This document shows positions 1-6,436 of a stretch of DNA of 12,442 nucleotides, piece by piece (within the stretch, counting starts at the first letter, position 1; each line of letters starts with the position of its first letter). The DNA lies in assembly GCA_021822995.1 (NCBI GenBank), contig JAKAPN010000003.1, positions 1-12,442 of the forward strand, in the 5' to 3' direction. The position numbers and the translations under genes are program-made. This DNA comes from an archaeon. GTDB taxonomy: Archaea > Thermoproteota > Nitrososphaeria > Nitrososphaerales > Gagatemarchaeaceae. The notes below the pieces were generated by a model. That model did not search any database and had not been told where the DNA came from. It worked only from the letters and a program-made list of their open reading frames with translations.

Positions 1-1
1 G

Positions 2-97
2 GTTGTGCATCGCGACTTTCCGCTGGAGAAGGTGAACGAAGTCCTGGCCATGGTGAGAGGGGGACAAGTGACGGGCAGAGCCGTTCTGATCCCCTGA
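2..97 (+). CDS. C-terminal end of a zinc-type (MDR) alcohol dehydrogenase, partial
   Basis: An open frame enters from the left edge and ends at TGA 95-97, giving 31 residues that begin VVHRDFPLEKVNEVL and end GRAVLIP. The pattern F-P-L-E-x-V-N-E-V-L followed by a G-x-x-x-G-R-A-V-L-x-P tail is the standard C-terminus of medium-chain zinc-dependent alcohol dehydrogenases, which interconvert alcohols and aldehydes or ketones with NAD(P). The catalytic and Rossmann domains lie outside the window, so substrate and cofactor cannot be judged. The 60 bases between it and the next gene carry that gene's own promoter, so the two need not be co-transcribed. The call rests on a short tail only. Confidence 0.7.
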   Translation, partial: VVHRDFPLEKVNEVLAMVRGGQVTGRAVLIP

Positions 98-125
98 CTT
101 TTTGTGGCGTTATCCTTCAGAGAAG

Positions 126-135
126 CATTTTAAGC
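126..135 (+). promoter_or_regulatory. Archaeal TATA box for the aminotransferase gene
   Basis: The element CATTTTAAGC has its AA starting at 132, 26 bases before the GTG at 158. That is the spacing expected of an archaeal TATA box relative to a transcript starting at the start codon. It supports a leaderless mRNA and the choice of GTG 158. Confidence 0.55.
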
Positions 136-157
136 GTGGAAAACGAATCCGTGTCCC

Positions 158-1297
158 GTGTTCCTCGAAAAGGTGCAATCTTCACCAACCTTGGAGATGG
201 TGAACACAGTGTTGGAGAAACAGGCGAGGGGGGAGAAGGTGGTTTCCCTAGCCATCGGAGAGCCTGCGTTCGACACGCCAACGGACATAATCGAAGCGGC
301 CTACAAGAGCATGAAGAAGGGAGACACTCACTACGTGTCGTCTTATGGGGTACCAGAAGTCAGGAAAGCGATCGTCTCGAAGGTCAGGAGGAAGAATGGA
401 ATTCAGGCCGAGTTAGCGAACTCGATTTTCATCACGACCAAGCTTTCCATCTTTGCGGCCCTTCTCGCCTGTGCGGAGCCGGGTTTCGAAGCGCTTCTGC
501 CCGATCCGGGCTACTTCTACGGTGAACCCGTGCTGCTCCTGGGCGGGAAGCCTGTCTATTATTGCCACGACACAAACTTCTCGATCGACTTGGACGACGT
601 CAAGAAGAAGGCAGGGCCAAAGACCAAGGTGGTCGTGCTGAATACGCCTTCCAACCCGACCGGTAGGGTTCTCGACCGCTCGGCACTGAAGGAGCTGTAC
701 GACTTCTGTGCAGACAGGAGGATCAGGATAGTGAGCGATGAAGCTTACGAAGACATCGTTTTCGGGAAGAAGCACATGTCAGTTGGGTCGCTGGAGAAGA
801 AGCCCGACGTGGTGGTCTCTCTCTTCTCTCTTTCGAAGAGCTACGCCATGACAGGGTGGCGGGCGGGATACGCCATCGCCGATGAGAAGGTGATCTTCAA
901 GATGTACAAATTCATCGAAAACACTTTCAGTTGCTTCCCGCCGTTCATTCAGGCCGCCGCCGCGCATGCTCTTGAGAACGGCGACCAGAGCATAGGGAGG
1001 TTCGCGACAGAATACCGGGAAAGAAGGAAGCTACTGCTCGACGAGATGTCAAGAATCGATGGCCTGGAGCCGAACGAGATAGAGGGAACATTCTACGCTT
1101 TCCCCAAGTTCAGCATAAAGATGCCGGCGACAACGTTCGCAAAGACGCTGCTGCAGGAGCAGAACGTCGCCGTGCTTCCAGGCACAAGCTTCGGAGCGTC
1201 GGGCGAAGGGAGAGTACGGATTTCCTTCTCGGTCAGCAACGACGTCGTGAAAGAAGGCATGGGTCGGGTGCGCCGCTTTTTCGAGGGCCGCAGATAA
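158..1297 (+). CDS. PLP-dependent class I/II aminotransferase (aspartate aminotransferase-like)
   Basis: The protein (379 aa) is a fold-type I aminotransferase, which moves an amino group between an amino acid and a 2-oxoacid in the cytoplasm. Visible landmarks are the N-terminal substrate loop IGEPAFDTP (residues 33-41), NTPSNPTG (162-169) with the PLP-ring Asn, VSDEAY (192-197) with Asp194 that pairs with the pyridine nitrogen, SLSKSYAMTGWRAGY with the Schiff-base Lys227, and a C-terminal VRISF with Arg354 for the substrate carboxylate. Length is normal for the family. GTG 158 is chosen because a TATA box lies 26 bases upstream and the frame is closed by TAA at 131. One oddity is that the usual T-x-G-A/S phosphate-binding turn near residue 93 reads TTKLS, without Gly. 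Donor specificity (Asp, Ala, aromatic or kynurenine) cannot be read. The gene ends three bases before a convergent gene. Confidence 0.88.
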   Translation: MFLEKVQSSPTLEMVNTVLEKQARGEKVVSLAIGEPAFDTPTDIIEAAYKSMKKGDTHYVSSYGVPEVRKAIVSKVRRKNGIQAELANSIFITTKLSIFAALLACAEPGFEALLPDPGYFYGEPVLLLGGKPVYYCHDTNFSIDLDDVKKKAGPKTKVVVLNTPSNPTGRVLDRSALKELYDFCADRRIRIVSDEAYEDIVFGKKHMSVGSLEKKPDVVVSLFSLSKSYAMTGWRAGYAIADEKVIFKMYKFIENTFSCFPPFIQAAAAHALENGDQSIGRFATEYRERRKLLLDEMSRIDGLEPNEIEGTFYAFPKFSIKMPATTFAKTLLQEQNVAVLPGTSFGASGEGRVRISFSVSNDVVKEGMGRVRRFFEGRR

Positions 1298-1300
1298 GGG

Positions 1301-2158
1301 CTACCTGCGCGCCAAGACGCTCGCTGCTCTTTTCATGCGCCTGCTGGGGTATCTGTCCAGGACGTGCTGTGCAGACCTGGCACGGAGTGGGAATGCTATA
1401 TCGATCCTTGTGTAGCCACCCTGGCACGGGTTACCCTGCTGGACATACAGGGAAGTCCTACCGTTCTTCATTTCAAAGACGTAGCTGTACACCGTGTGTA
1501 TCGTGCCGTGGTTACATATGGAGTTCCCCCGCTTCATCGACCGGTGCGTTCTGAGAAGGTCGAATATGTCAGAGAGGGAGCGGGCATCCTTCAAGCGGGA
1601 GTACGAATCCGAATACCTCGTCTTCGTTCCCGCATTTTGGTGGTAGTCGATCTTCGACCCAGGGGTGCTGACAAAGTGGTTGGTCCTTGTAATGAAACCC
1701 TTCCCGGCTTCTGCGTTGGCGCTTCGGCCGAGCTCAAGGGCGTACACGGACCTCGGGTCCGCGGCCACCACGTTCGTCCATCCGTATCCGCGCTCAATTT
1801 CCCTGGACAGGAAGCGCGCGGCCTCATCTGCGGTCCGTGAGTTCCTGAGTGTCAGTTCGGTCAGAACGTCATAGTTCCTTTTCCTGGCAAGAGTCTTGAT
1901 GTTTGCGTCCGCGCAGAACAAGGAATTGCTGTTTATTCCAAGGGAAAGGCCGGAGAAAGAGACATCGCCGGCAGCGGTGGCTGCCCATGCGTCGGTGCCT
2001 TTGATGCCGAAGACATCTTCCTCGATGAGTAACTCGTCTTCGAACTTCGCCCTCTTGAAATCTTTGTTCTTGAAAAGCACGAACCATCGGCCAGGATCGA
2101 AGACCTTGGCGCCGATCGTGCATCCCGGCGCATCGACGAACGTCACTCGAGTCAGCAA
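1301..2158 (-). CDS. Short C45/AAT-like Ntn-hydrolase without the usual long propeptide
   Basis: This 285-residue protein looks like an N-terminal-nucleophile hydrolase of the acyl-CoA:6-aminopenicillanate acyltransferase (AAT, peptidase C45) group. These enzymes self-cleave before a Cys and then hydrolyse or transfer amide-linked acyl groups. The candidate nucleophile is Cys13 in APGCTIGA, followed by FKNKDF as in related Cys-Ntn enzymes. TRTNHF (Asn160) matches the conserved TNH motif, and NHGTIHTVYSYVFEM plus QGNPC (241-245) match the C-terminal part of the family. The upstream paralogue has its Cys about 90 residues further in, so this copy keeps only a stub before the nucleophile. The Arg-rich last 30 residues are unlike the family. 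The TTG start at 2158 is the best available; CTG 2155 or GTG 2146 are alternatives. It probably follows the paralogue in one transcript or uses its own TATA element. Substrate unknown. Confidence 0.72.
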   Translation of the reverse strand: MLTRVTFVDAPGCTIGAKVFDPGRWFVLFKNKDFKRAKFEDELLIEEDVFGIKGTDAWAATAAGDVSFSGLSLGINSNSLFCADANIKTLARKRNYDVLTELTLRNSRTADEAARFLSREIERGYGWTNVVAADPRSVYALELGRSANAEAGKGFITRTNHFVSTPGSKIDYHQNAGTKTRYSDSYSRLKDARSLSDIFDLLRTHRSMKRGNSICNHGTIHTVYSYVFEMKNGRTSLYVQQGNPCQGGYTRIDIAFPLRARSAQHVLDRYPSRRMKRAASVLARR

Positions 2159-2174
2159 AGTGTTCGTGTGCGGC

Positions 2175-2184
2175 GTACTTAAGG
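2175..2184 (-). promoter_or_regulatory. TATA-like element between the two Ntn-hydrolase genes
   Basis: On the minus strand CCTTAAGTAC lies in the 42-base gap, with its AA starting at 2180, 22 bases before the TTG at 2158. It shares AAGTACGCC with the region upstream of the oxidoreductase gene that starts at 4270. It could give the downstream gene its own transcript. The spacing is a little short, so this is tentative. Confidence 0.35.
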
Positions 2185-2200
2185 ATTGACGGGGGCGGGG

Positions 2201-3256
2201 TCAAGAAACGTGATAGAATCTGTTTTCACAGGGGTTGCCTTGAGTGATCCAGAAGCCGCCGGTCCCTTGCTGGAGTACGATCGCCCCTATCGTCTCAAAC
2301 TGCCCCTCTGGAGAGATTCCCTGCAGCGGATGCCGACATATCGAGTCGGGGAAGTTGGCGTGATCCTTCATTGCCTCCATCGCATCTTCTACCTTGAGAG
2401 GACCGTCCCTCGCCCGTTCCCTGAGAAGTCTGCCTATCCTGTTGCACCTGTGTATCGATTCGCAGGAGTTGGACGCGCGGACGTAGATGTCGGAACTGGC
2501 GAGCGAAGGCCCCTGGACGTGGTTTGTGTGGGAGTATATCCTGTCGTCTGGATAGAACAACTCGTACGAATCGGGGGTCGCCTCCACGTCGTAGATCTCA
2601 CCCGAATCGTCCGACACCAGGTAGTTGAACGGCGAAGCCCTAGGCACGTTCAGGACCGCGTTGAGTGCGTCTCCAATCCTCTTCTGTTCGAGGACGTTTC
2701 TGAGCACCAGGTAGGCGGGTAGACCTTCTCTTATTGGCCGGTCGGTCAGAAGGAGACTCATCAGTTCGCCTATGCCGGCGCTGTTCTTGCCAACCAAGCC
2801 GATTATGCCGGCTTCGGTGAACATGTCGATAGAGACATCGTGTTCCTTGTCCTGTAGCTTCGCGATGAAGTAAAAGGGCTTGAGCAGCGGCGTCCAGTCC
2901 ACCGACTGACCTATGATCGCCTTTCCGTCTTCTGTGAATTGCGGTGGGATGGAGAAGAGTGTGCAGGCGCCGTTCATGTCCCTGCCGTGGAGGTTGAGCA
3001 TCATCACGTCTTCGATTCGTTCGCCCGAACCCTCCGATATCCCTTCTATTTCCCGATGATAGTGTTTGAAATTCTTCTTCAGATAAGCCAGGCACTTCCT
3101 AGAGCTGCGGCGCATCCGCTCCTTTGTCAACCCCGTATAGAATCCGTTCACCTTGAAGTTTAGGTCTATGCTATCGTGGATGAAGCCAGAAAGCTTCTCC
3201 CCGTGCTGGCGCCCCAGGTCGTAGTGGTTGCCAGACAAGCGGACGGTCTTCCACAC
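2201..3256 (-). CDS. C45/AAT-like autoproteolytic acyltransferase or amidohydrolase
   Basis: This full-length protein of about 351 residues resembles isopenicillin-N acyltransferase and relatives. They are made as a precursor, cut themselves before a Cys, and act on amide-linked acyl groups. The N-terminal region has the typical G-x-x-Y-x-L-G-x-Q-H-G-E pattern and a helical propeptide. Next comes NGACTLFS with the predicted nucleophile at residue 98 (100 if counted from TTG 3262), close to the Cys103 position of the fungal enzyme. HTNH (Asn near 245) and ETIGAIVLQQ plus QGNPC near the end are family landmarks. GTG 3256 is preferred because the upstream TATA element is 24 bases away; TTG 3262 would be only 18 away. 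Such enzymes occur widely outside antibiotic pathways, so beta-lactam chemistry should not be assumed. It sits next to a shorter paralogue, with a spacing of 42 bases. Confidence 0.85.
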   Translation of the reverse strand: MWKTVRLSGNHYDLGRQHGEKLSGFIHDSIDLNFKVNGFYTGLTKERMRRSSRKCLAYLKKNFKHYHREIEGISEGSGERIEDVMMLNLHGRDMNGACTLFSIPPQFTEDGKAIIGQSVDWTPLLKPFYFIAKLQDKEHDVSIDMFTEAGIIGLVGKNSAGIGELMSLLLTDRPIREGLPAYLVLRNVLEQKRIGDALNAVLNVPRASPFNYLVSDDSGEIYDVEATPDSYELFYPDDRIYSHTNHVQGPSLASSDIYVRASNSCESIHRCNRIGRLLRERARDGPLKVEDAMEAMKDHANFPDSICRHPLQGISPEGQFETIGAIVLQQGTGGFWITQGNPCENRFYHVS

Positions 3257-3276
3257 TCTCAATCTTTCACGTCCGG

Positions 3277-3286
3277 ACTTAATATG
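3277..3286 (-). promoter_or_regulatory. TATA box for the longer Ntn-hydrolase gene
   Basis: The minus strand reads CATATTAAGT here, with AA starting at 3280. It lies in the 60-base gap downstream of the oxidoreductase gene and is 24 bases before GTG 3256, so the Ntn-hydrolase pair can be transcribed on its own. Confidence 0.5.
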
Positions 3287-3322
3287 GATTTTCAGCCTGC
3301 AGGGGATGCGCAGTTCAGCGGG

Positions 3323-4270
3323 CTACCTGAAACTGGGGATCACCTGTTCAGCCAAGAGCGTGATCGACCTGACCACGGCTTCGTTGTTCATCCCATCGTG
3401 ATGGACCCTGAATATTATGTGGTCGAACCCCAGCTCCACTATTTCTTGAACTTGGCGCACACATTCGGCCGGGTCACCGTGGACTATCTTTTGAAGATCG
3501 TCAGAGAAACCGCGGCTCCCCCCTAGAGGATGACTGTGAGAGGCGTAGTCCCTGTATATCCGGACGCGTTCTTGAACCAACCTGCGTGCCGAAGCCGAGT
3601 CTTCCGCTATGCAGACATCCCGAATTATGGGTCTGTCCGTCGGCTCTCTCCTAGCATATTCCCTGTATTTGGCCGAGGCGGTGGAGACGTCGGCGAGCGT
3701 AGCGGCGGGACCAGGCAGCCACGCATCGGCCAGCAGGGCTGCTCTTCTGAGCGCGGCACCGACCCAGCCGCCCACCCAGACTCTGGGCCTGGGCTTCTGC
3801 ACGGGCAGCGGATGAATGCGAAAACCCTCGACTCTGAAGAACTTACCGCTGCAACTGACCTTCTCCCCCTGGAGCAGTCTGATCACGATCGGCAGCGCTT
3901 CGTCCATGACCTCCCCTCTCCGTTCAAACGGGACTCCATAGGCCTGGAATTCCTCCTTCCTGTAGCCAGCCCCGACACCAAGAATGACTCTTCCGCCGCT
4001 CATGTTATCTAGCAGCGAGACCTCTTCCGCGAGTCTTACCGGGTTGTAGAGCGGAAGTATGGCTATGTCTGCGCCCAGGAGCATTTTCTTGGTCTTCGCG
4101 CCGACTGCTGCCAAGTACAGCATAGGTGACGCTGGCCCGCCCAACTGTCCGTGCCTCTCAAACGCCCAGACGGAATCGAACCCGAGGTCTTCAGCGATAG
4201 TGACTTGCGCAAGGGCGTCCACACCGAGCGACTGGTTGGGATTCAGGCCGAACTTCACCGAACGCAACAT
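3323..4270 (-). CDS. LLM-class flavin/F420-dependent oxidoreductase
   Basis: The 315-residue protein belongs to the luciferase-like monooxygenase TIM-barrel family, whose archaeal members are mostly F420-dependent dehydrogenases or reductases of the methylene-tetrahydromethanopterin reductase type. Family landmarks in order are AEDLGFDSVWAFERH (residues 26-40), the stretch LYNPVRLAEEVSLLD (74-88), SGGRVILGVGAGYRKEEF (91-108), ERRGEVMDEAL (116-126), and PRVWVGGWVGAALRRAA (162-178). Length is typical. ATG 4270 sits 25 bases from a TATA-like element that also faces the divergent gene. Whether F420 or FMN is used, and on what substrate, cannot be read. A second probable flavin or F420 protein is encoded at 7915. 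Confidence 0.85.
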   Translation of the reverse strand: MLRSVKFGLNPNQSLGVDALAQVTIAEDLGFDSVWAFERHGQLGGPASPMLYLAAVGAKTKKMLLGADIAILPLYNPVRLAEEVSLLDNMSGGRVILGVGAGYRKEEFQAYGVPFERRGEVMDEALPIVIRLLQGEKVSCSGKFFRVEGFRIHPLPVQKPRPRVWVGGWVGAALRRAALLADAWLPGPAATLADVSTASAKYREYARREPTDRPIIRDVCIAEDSASARRLVQERVRIYRDYASHSHPLGGSRGFSDDLQKIVHGDPAECVRQVQEIVELGFDHIIFRVHHDGMNNEAVVRSITLLAEQVIPSFR

Positions 4271-4286
4271 CGATAAGTCTAAAGCT

Positions 4287-4300
4287 GGCGTACTTGAACC
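4287..4300. promoter_or_regulatory. Shared bidirectional TATA-like element in a divergent promoter
   Basis: The 52-base gap between the divergent genes starting at 4270 (minus) and 4323 (plus) has one TATA-like block at its exact centre. Read on plus it is TACTTGAACC, with AA at 4297, 26 bases before ATG 4323. Read on minus it is GGTTCAAGTA, with AA from 4295, 25 bases before ATG 4270. Both transcripts would be leaderless. The element is weak (TTGAA rather than TTTAA). A TTTTACG block at 4301-4307 is another possibility for the plus strand but is too close to the start. Confidence 0.4.
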
Positions 4301-4322
4301 TTTTACGAGTCACTTGCGAAGC

Positions 4323-5240
4323 ATGCCCGACCTCGGAGGGCTCACCGCCGCCACCGTCCTGCCGATGACAAAGCGGGCCGAACCGGACTTGGATGCGCTA
4401 AAGGCGTACATCAGGTGGATGAAAGGCCACAGGGGACTTGTCGGCTTCGCAGTGAACGTAGACACGGGGGAAGGCTCCCATCTCACCCAGAAGGAGAGGG
4501 ACGACGTATTGGGAGTTTACAGCAAACACTCGGCCCCGGTCAAAATCGTGGCAGGCGTCACGGCCAGGTATACGGCAGAGGCGAAGGCGATGGCAGAAAG
4601 CGCAGAATCGGGGGGAGCCGACGCCCTGCTGATATTTCCACCGCCTGCTTTCTCGGGGACACCTCTTCCGCCGGAGATCGTGGCGGACTATCACAAAGCG
4701 ATAGCCGGGTCGGTCAGCATCCCTCTGCTGGCATTCCAGCTTTACAGCCAGCTCGGCGGCGTGGACTATTCACCGGAAGTACTTCGTGCGCTCACGTCGC
4801 TCAGGCAGGTGTGCGGGATTAAGGACGCGTCGTCGGACTACGGCCGGTTCCTTTCTCTGCTGAAGACCTGTAGGCAAAGCAGACCGGGTTTCCAGGTTCT
4901 TACGGGCAATGACACGTTCATACTGGAATCGCTCGTCGCCGGGGCAGACGGCGCGCTCGTGGGGTTCGGGACGATAGCCGTCCAGCAGCAAATCGACATG
5001 ATTCGGCATGTGAAGAGGGAGGAGTACAAATCCGCGCAGGAGGTGTGGAAGTCGATGCTCCCTCTTGTCGATGCAGTTTTTGCTCCGCCTGCAAGGGACT
5101 ACAGGGCCAGGCTGAAGGAAGCGCTTGTGCAGCTCGGCATCATACCGCTTGCCACGGTGAGGCCGCCTCTGATGGACCTTTCTCAGGACGCGAAGAGCAG
5201 GATTTCGCATGCCCTGAAGGAAGCGGGGCTTCTGCCTTGA
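4323..5240 (+). CDS. Divergent DHDPS/NAL-superfamily protein (class I aldolase/lyase-like)
   Basis: This 305-residue protein has the fold signature of the dihydrodipicolinate synthase / N-acetylneuraminate lyase superfamily, TIM-barrel enzymes that use a lysine Schiff base with 2-oxoacids. The Schiff-base Lys167 is in CGIKDASSD, and TGNDTFILESL (194-204) and GALVGFG (210-216) are typical of the second half. The catalytic triad of classical members is not kept. GTTGE is replaced by VDTGE (46-50, Asp at the usual Thr), the TPYY segment by FPPPAF (105-110), and the YNxP Tyr by Phe138 in AFQLYSQLGG. It is therefore not a standard DapA or KDG aldolase. ATG 4323 is chosen because upstream codons overlap the divergent gene and the start fits the promoter spacing. 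The last bases overlap the next gene in a TTGA, so the two are coupled. Possible roles are a dehydratase/deaminase or an aldolase on a compound made by the neighbouring enolase-family enzyme. Confidence 0.82.
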   Translation: MPDLGGLTAATVLPMTKRAEPDLDALKAYIRWMKGHRGLVGFAVNVDTGEGSHLTQKERDDVLGVYSKHSAPVKIVAGVTARYTAEAKAMAESAESGGADALLIFPPPAFSGTPLPPEIVADYHKAIAGSVSIPLLAFQLYSQLGGVDYSPEVLRALTSLRQVCGIKDASSDYGRFLSLLKTCRQSRPGFQVLTGNDTFILESLVAGADGALVGFGTIAVQQQIDMIRHVKREEYKSAQEVWKSMLPLVDAVFAPPARDYRARLKEALVQLGIIPLATVRPPLMDLSQDAKSRISHALKEAGLLP

Positions 5241-6346
5241 AAGCAAGGGTTACCGAAGTAGAGTCCTTCCCGGTCTCGATTCCGTTCAGGATACCCTTTG
5301 TAATAGCGTCCGGGGCGTACCTGAACAACGCGGAGTACATTCTCGTCAAGGTCGAAACTGCAGGAGGCGCGGTCGGATGGGGAGAGTCCTCGCCCATGCC
5401 CGCATTCTCCAAAGAAAGCCAGGAAGACGTGCACCGCACTTTACTGAAGAAGATACAACCGGCGGTCGTGGGTGGGAATCTGGAGCACGTCCAAGAACTT
5501 CTTGACAAGGTGAGTCTTGCTGCGCCGGGTTCGCCATACGCGAGGGCTGGCGTGGAGCTGGCGCTCCGGGACGCCTACGCCAGGATGCAAGGAGTGCCAC
5601 TCTATACGACGCTCGGCGGCAAGAAGCAGGAGAAGGCCGAGGCGGTCTGGCCCATAGGCCTGGGGCCCAACAGGTTTCTGGAAGAGCAGGTCAAGTGGGC
5701 AAGGAACCACGGCTTCAAAGAAGTGAAGCTGAAGGTTGGGCACGAACCGAAGAAGGACTTGGAACGGATAGGAATCGCAAGGGAGCTGATGGGAAGGGCG
5801 GCGGAAATCCGGATTGACGCGAACCAAGGGTACTCCGAAAGAGACGCATTCTATGTTGCCGGAAGGCTCGACGGCGTGCACATCTTCGAACAGCCAGTGG
5901 CCAGGGAGAAGCTAGATGTACTCAGGCGGCTCAGGGGGGCTTCGAAAGCCAGACTCATGGTCGACGAAAGCTGTTATTCTCCCGCCGACGCCCTCGACGT
6001 TGTCAAGGCGGAAGCCGCGGACATAATTAACATCAAAATAATGAAGGCCGGGGGATTGGGGCCCTCCTCTGATATCCAGTCCATAAGCGCAGCATCGGGC
6101 GTGCCGAACTGTCTTGGTTCCATGCTGGAGACAGGAATCGCCACGGCGGCGGGTGTCCATTTCTACGTCTCCAGTCGAAACATCGGGTTGCGCACGGAGA
6201 TTGTGGGGCCACTTTTCCTCGAAGAGGACGTGGTAAGAGGTCTCTCAATCGGAGGCGGAGCGTTGTCTGTGCCTTCCGGGAACGGCATAGGAGTTCAGGT
6301 GGTCGAGTCGAAAGTCAAGGAATTTAGTCAAAAGAAGCATGACTGA
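5237..6346 (+). CDS. Enolase-superfamily enzyme, muconate-lactonizing (MLE) subgroup: racemase, epimerase or cycloisomerase-like
   Basis: The 369-residue protein has the N-terminal capping domain and modified TIM barrel of the enolase superfamily. These enzymes abstract the proton next to a carboxylate with Mg2+ assistance. MLE-subgroup residues are visible: K-x-K at Lys164/Lys166 (VKLKVG), metal ligands Asp194 (IRIDANQGY), Glu218 (IFEQPV) and Asp243 (MVDESC), a second acid/base Lys267 (IINIKIMKAGG), and the barrel-8 SMLETGI (295-301). No His-Asp dyad is seen, so a mandelate-racemase-type sugar-acid dehydratase is unlikely. The D-x-D motif of dipeptide epimerases is not evident after strand 8, where RTEIVGPLFLEED is closer to cycloisomerase-like or betaine-epimerase-like members. 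The start is TTG 5237, inside the stop of the preceding gene (TTGA overlap); it gives the usual length, while longer starts only read through the upstream gene. Substrate unknown. Confidence 0.85.
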   Translation: MKARVTEVESFPVSIPFRIPFVIASGAYLNNAEYILVKVETAGGAVGWGESSPMPAFSKESQEDVHRTLLKKIQPAVVGGNLEHVQELLDKVSLAAPGSPYARAGVELALRDAYARMQGVPLYTTLGGKKQEKAEAVWPIGLGPNRFLEEQVKWARNHGFKEVKLKVGHEPKKDLERIGIARELMGRAAEIRIDANQGYSERDAFYVAGRLDGVHIFEQPVAREKLDVLRRLRGASKARLMVDESCYSPADALDVVKAEAADIINIKIMKAGGLGPSSDIQSISAASGVPNCLGSMLETGIATAAGVHFYVSSRNIGLRTEIVGPLFLEEDVVRGLSIGGGALSVPSGNGIGVQVVESKVKEFSQKKHD

Positions 6347-6404
6347 TTGAATAAATGGAGACTGTGGACGACGTTCGGCTAATCTATTCGTCGACTCGCG
6401 ATAG

Positions 6405-6414
6405 TGTTATAAGC
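6405..6414 (+). promoter_or_regulatory. TATA box for the MFS transporter gene
   Basis: TGTTATAAGC has its AA starting at 6411, 26 bases before ATG 6437. This supports ATG 6437 as a leaderless start rather than TTG 6422. The rest of the 90-base gap (6347-6436) shows nothing else I recognise. Confidence 0.6.
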
Positions 6415-6436
6415 CCCGAAATTGAACGTTTCACTG

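Noticed and set aside
136..525. Open frame overlapping the start of the aminotransferase gene
   Set aside because: It is a shifted frame of the aminotransferase with low-complexity Gly/Glu/Arg composition and no family motif.
2186..2722. Plus-strand open frame opposite the longer Ntn-hydrolase gene
   Set aside because: It is the antisense of a protein with clear motifs, and its composition matches no family I know.
2201..3256. Assignment as a penicillin/isopenicillin acyltransferase
   Set aside because: C45 homologues are common in organisms without beta-lactam pathways, and no biosynthetic genes for such compounds are in the window.
4059..4322. Upstream extension of the DHDPS-like reading frame
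   Set aside because: It runs antisense through the oxidoreductase gene, adds residues that no family member has, and passes through the divergent promoter.
5045..5236. Upstream extension of the enolase-family reading frame
   Set aside because: It lies inside the preceding gene in another frame; family length and N-terminus fit TTG 5237.
6422..6436. TTG 6422 as start of the MFS gene
   Set aside because: ATG 6437 is 26 bases from a good TATA box, while TTG 6422 is only 11 bases away.
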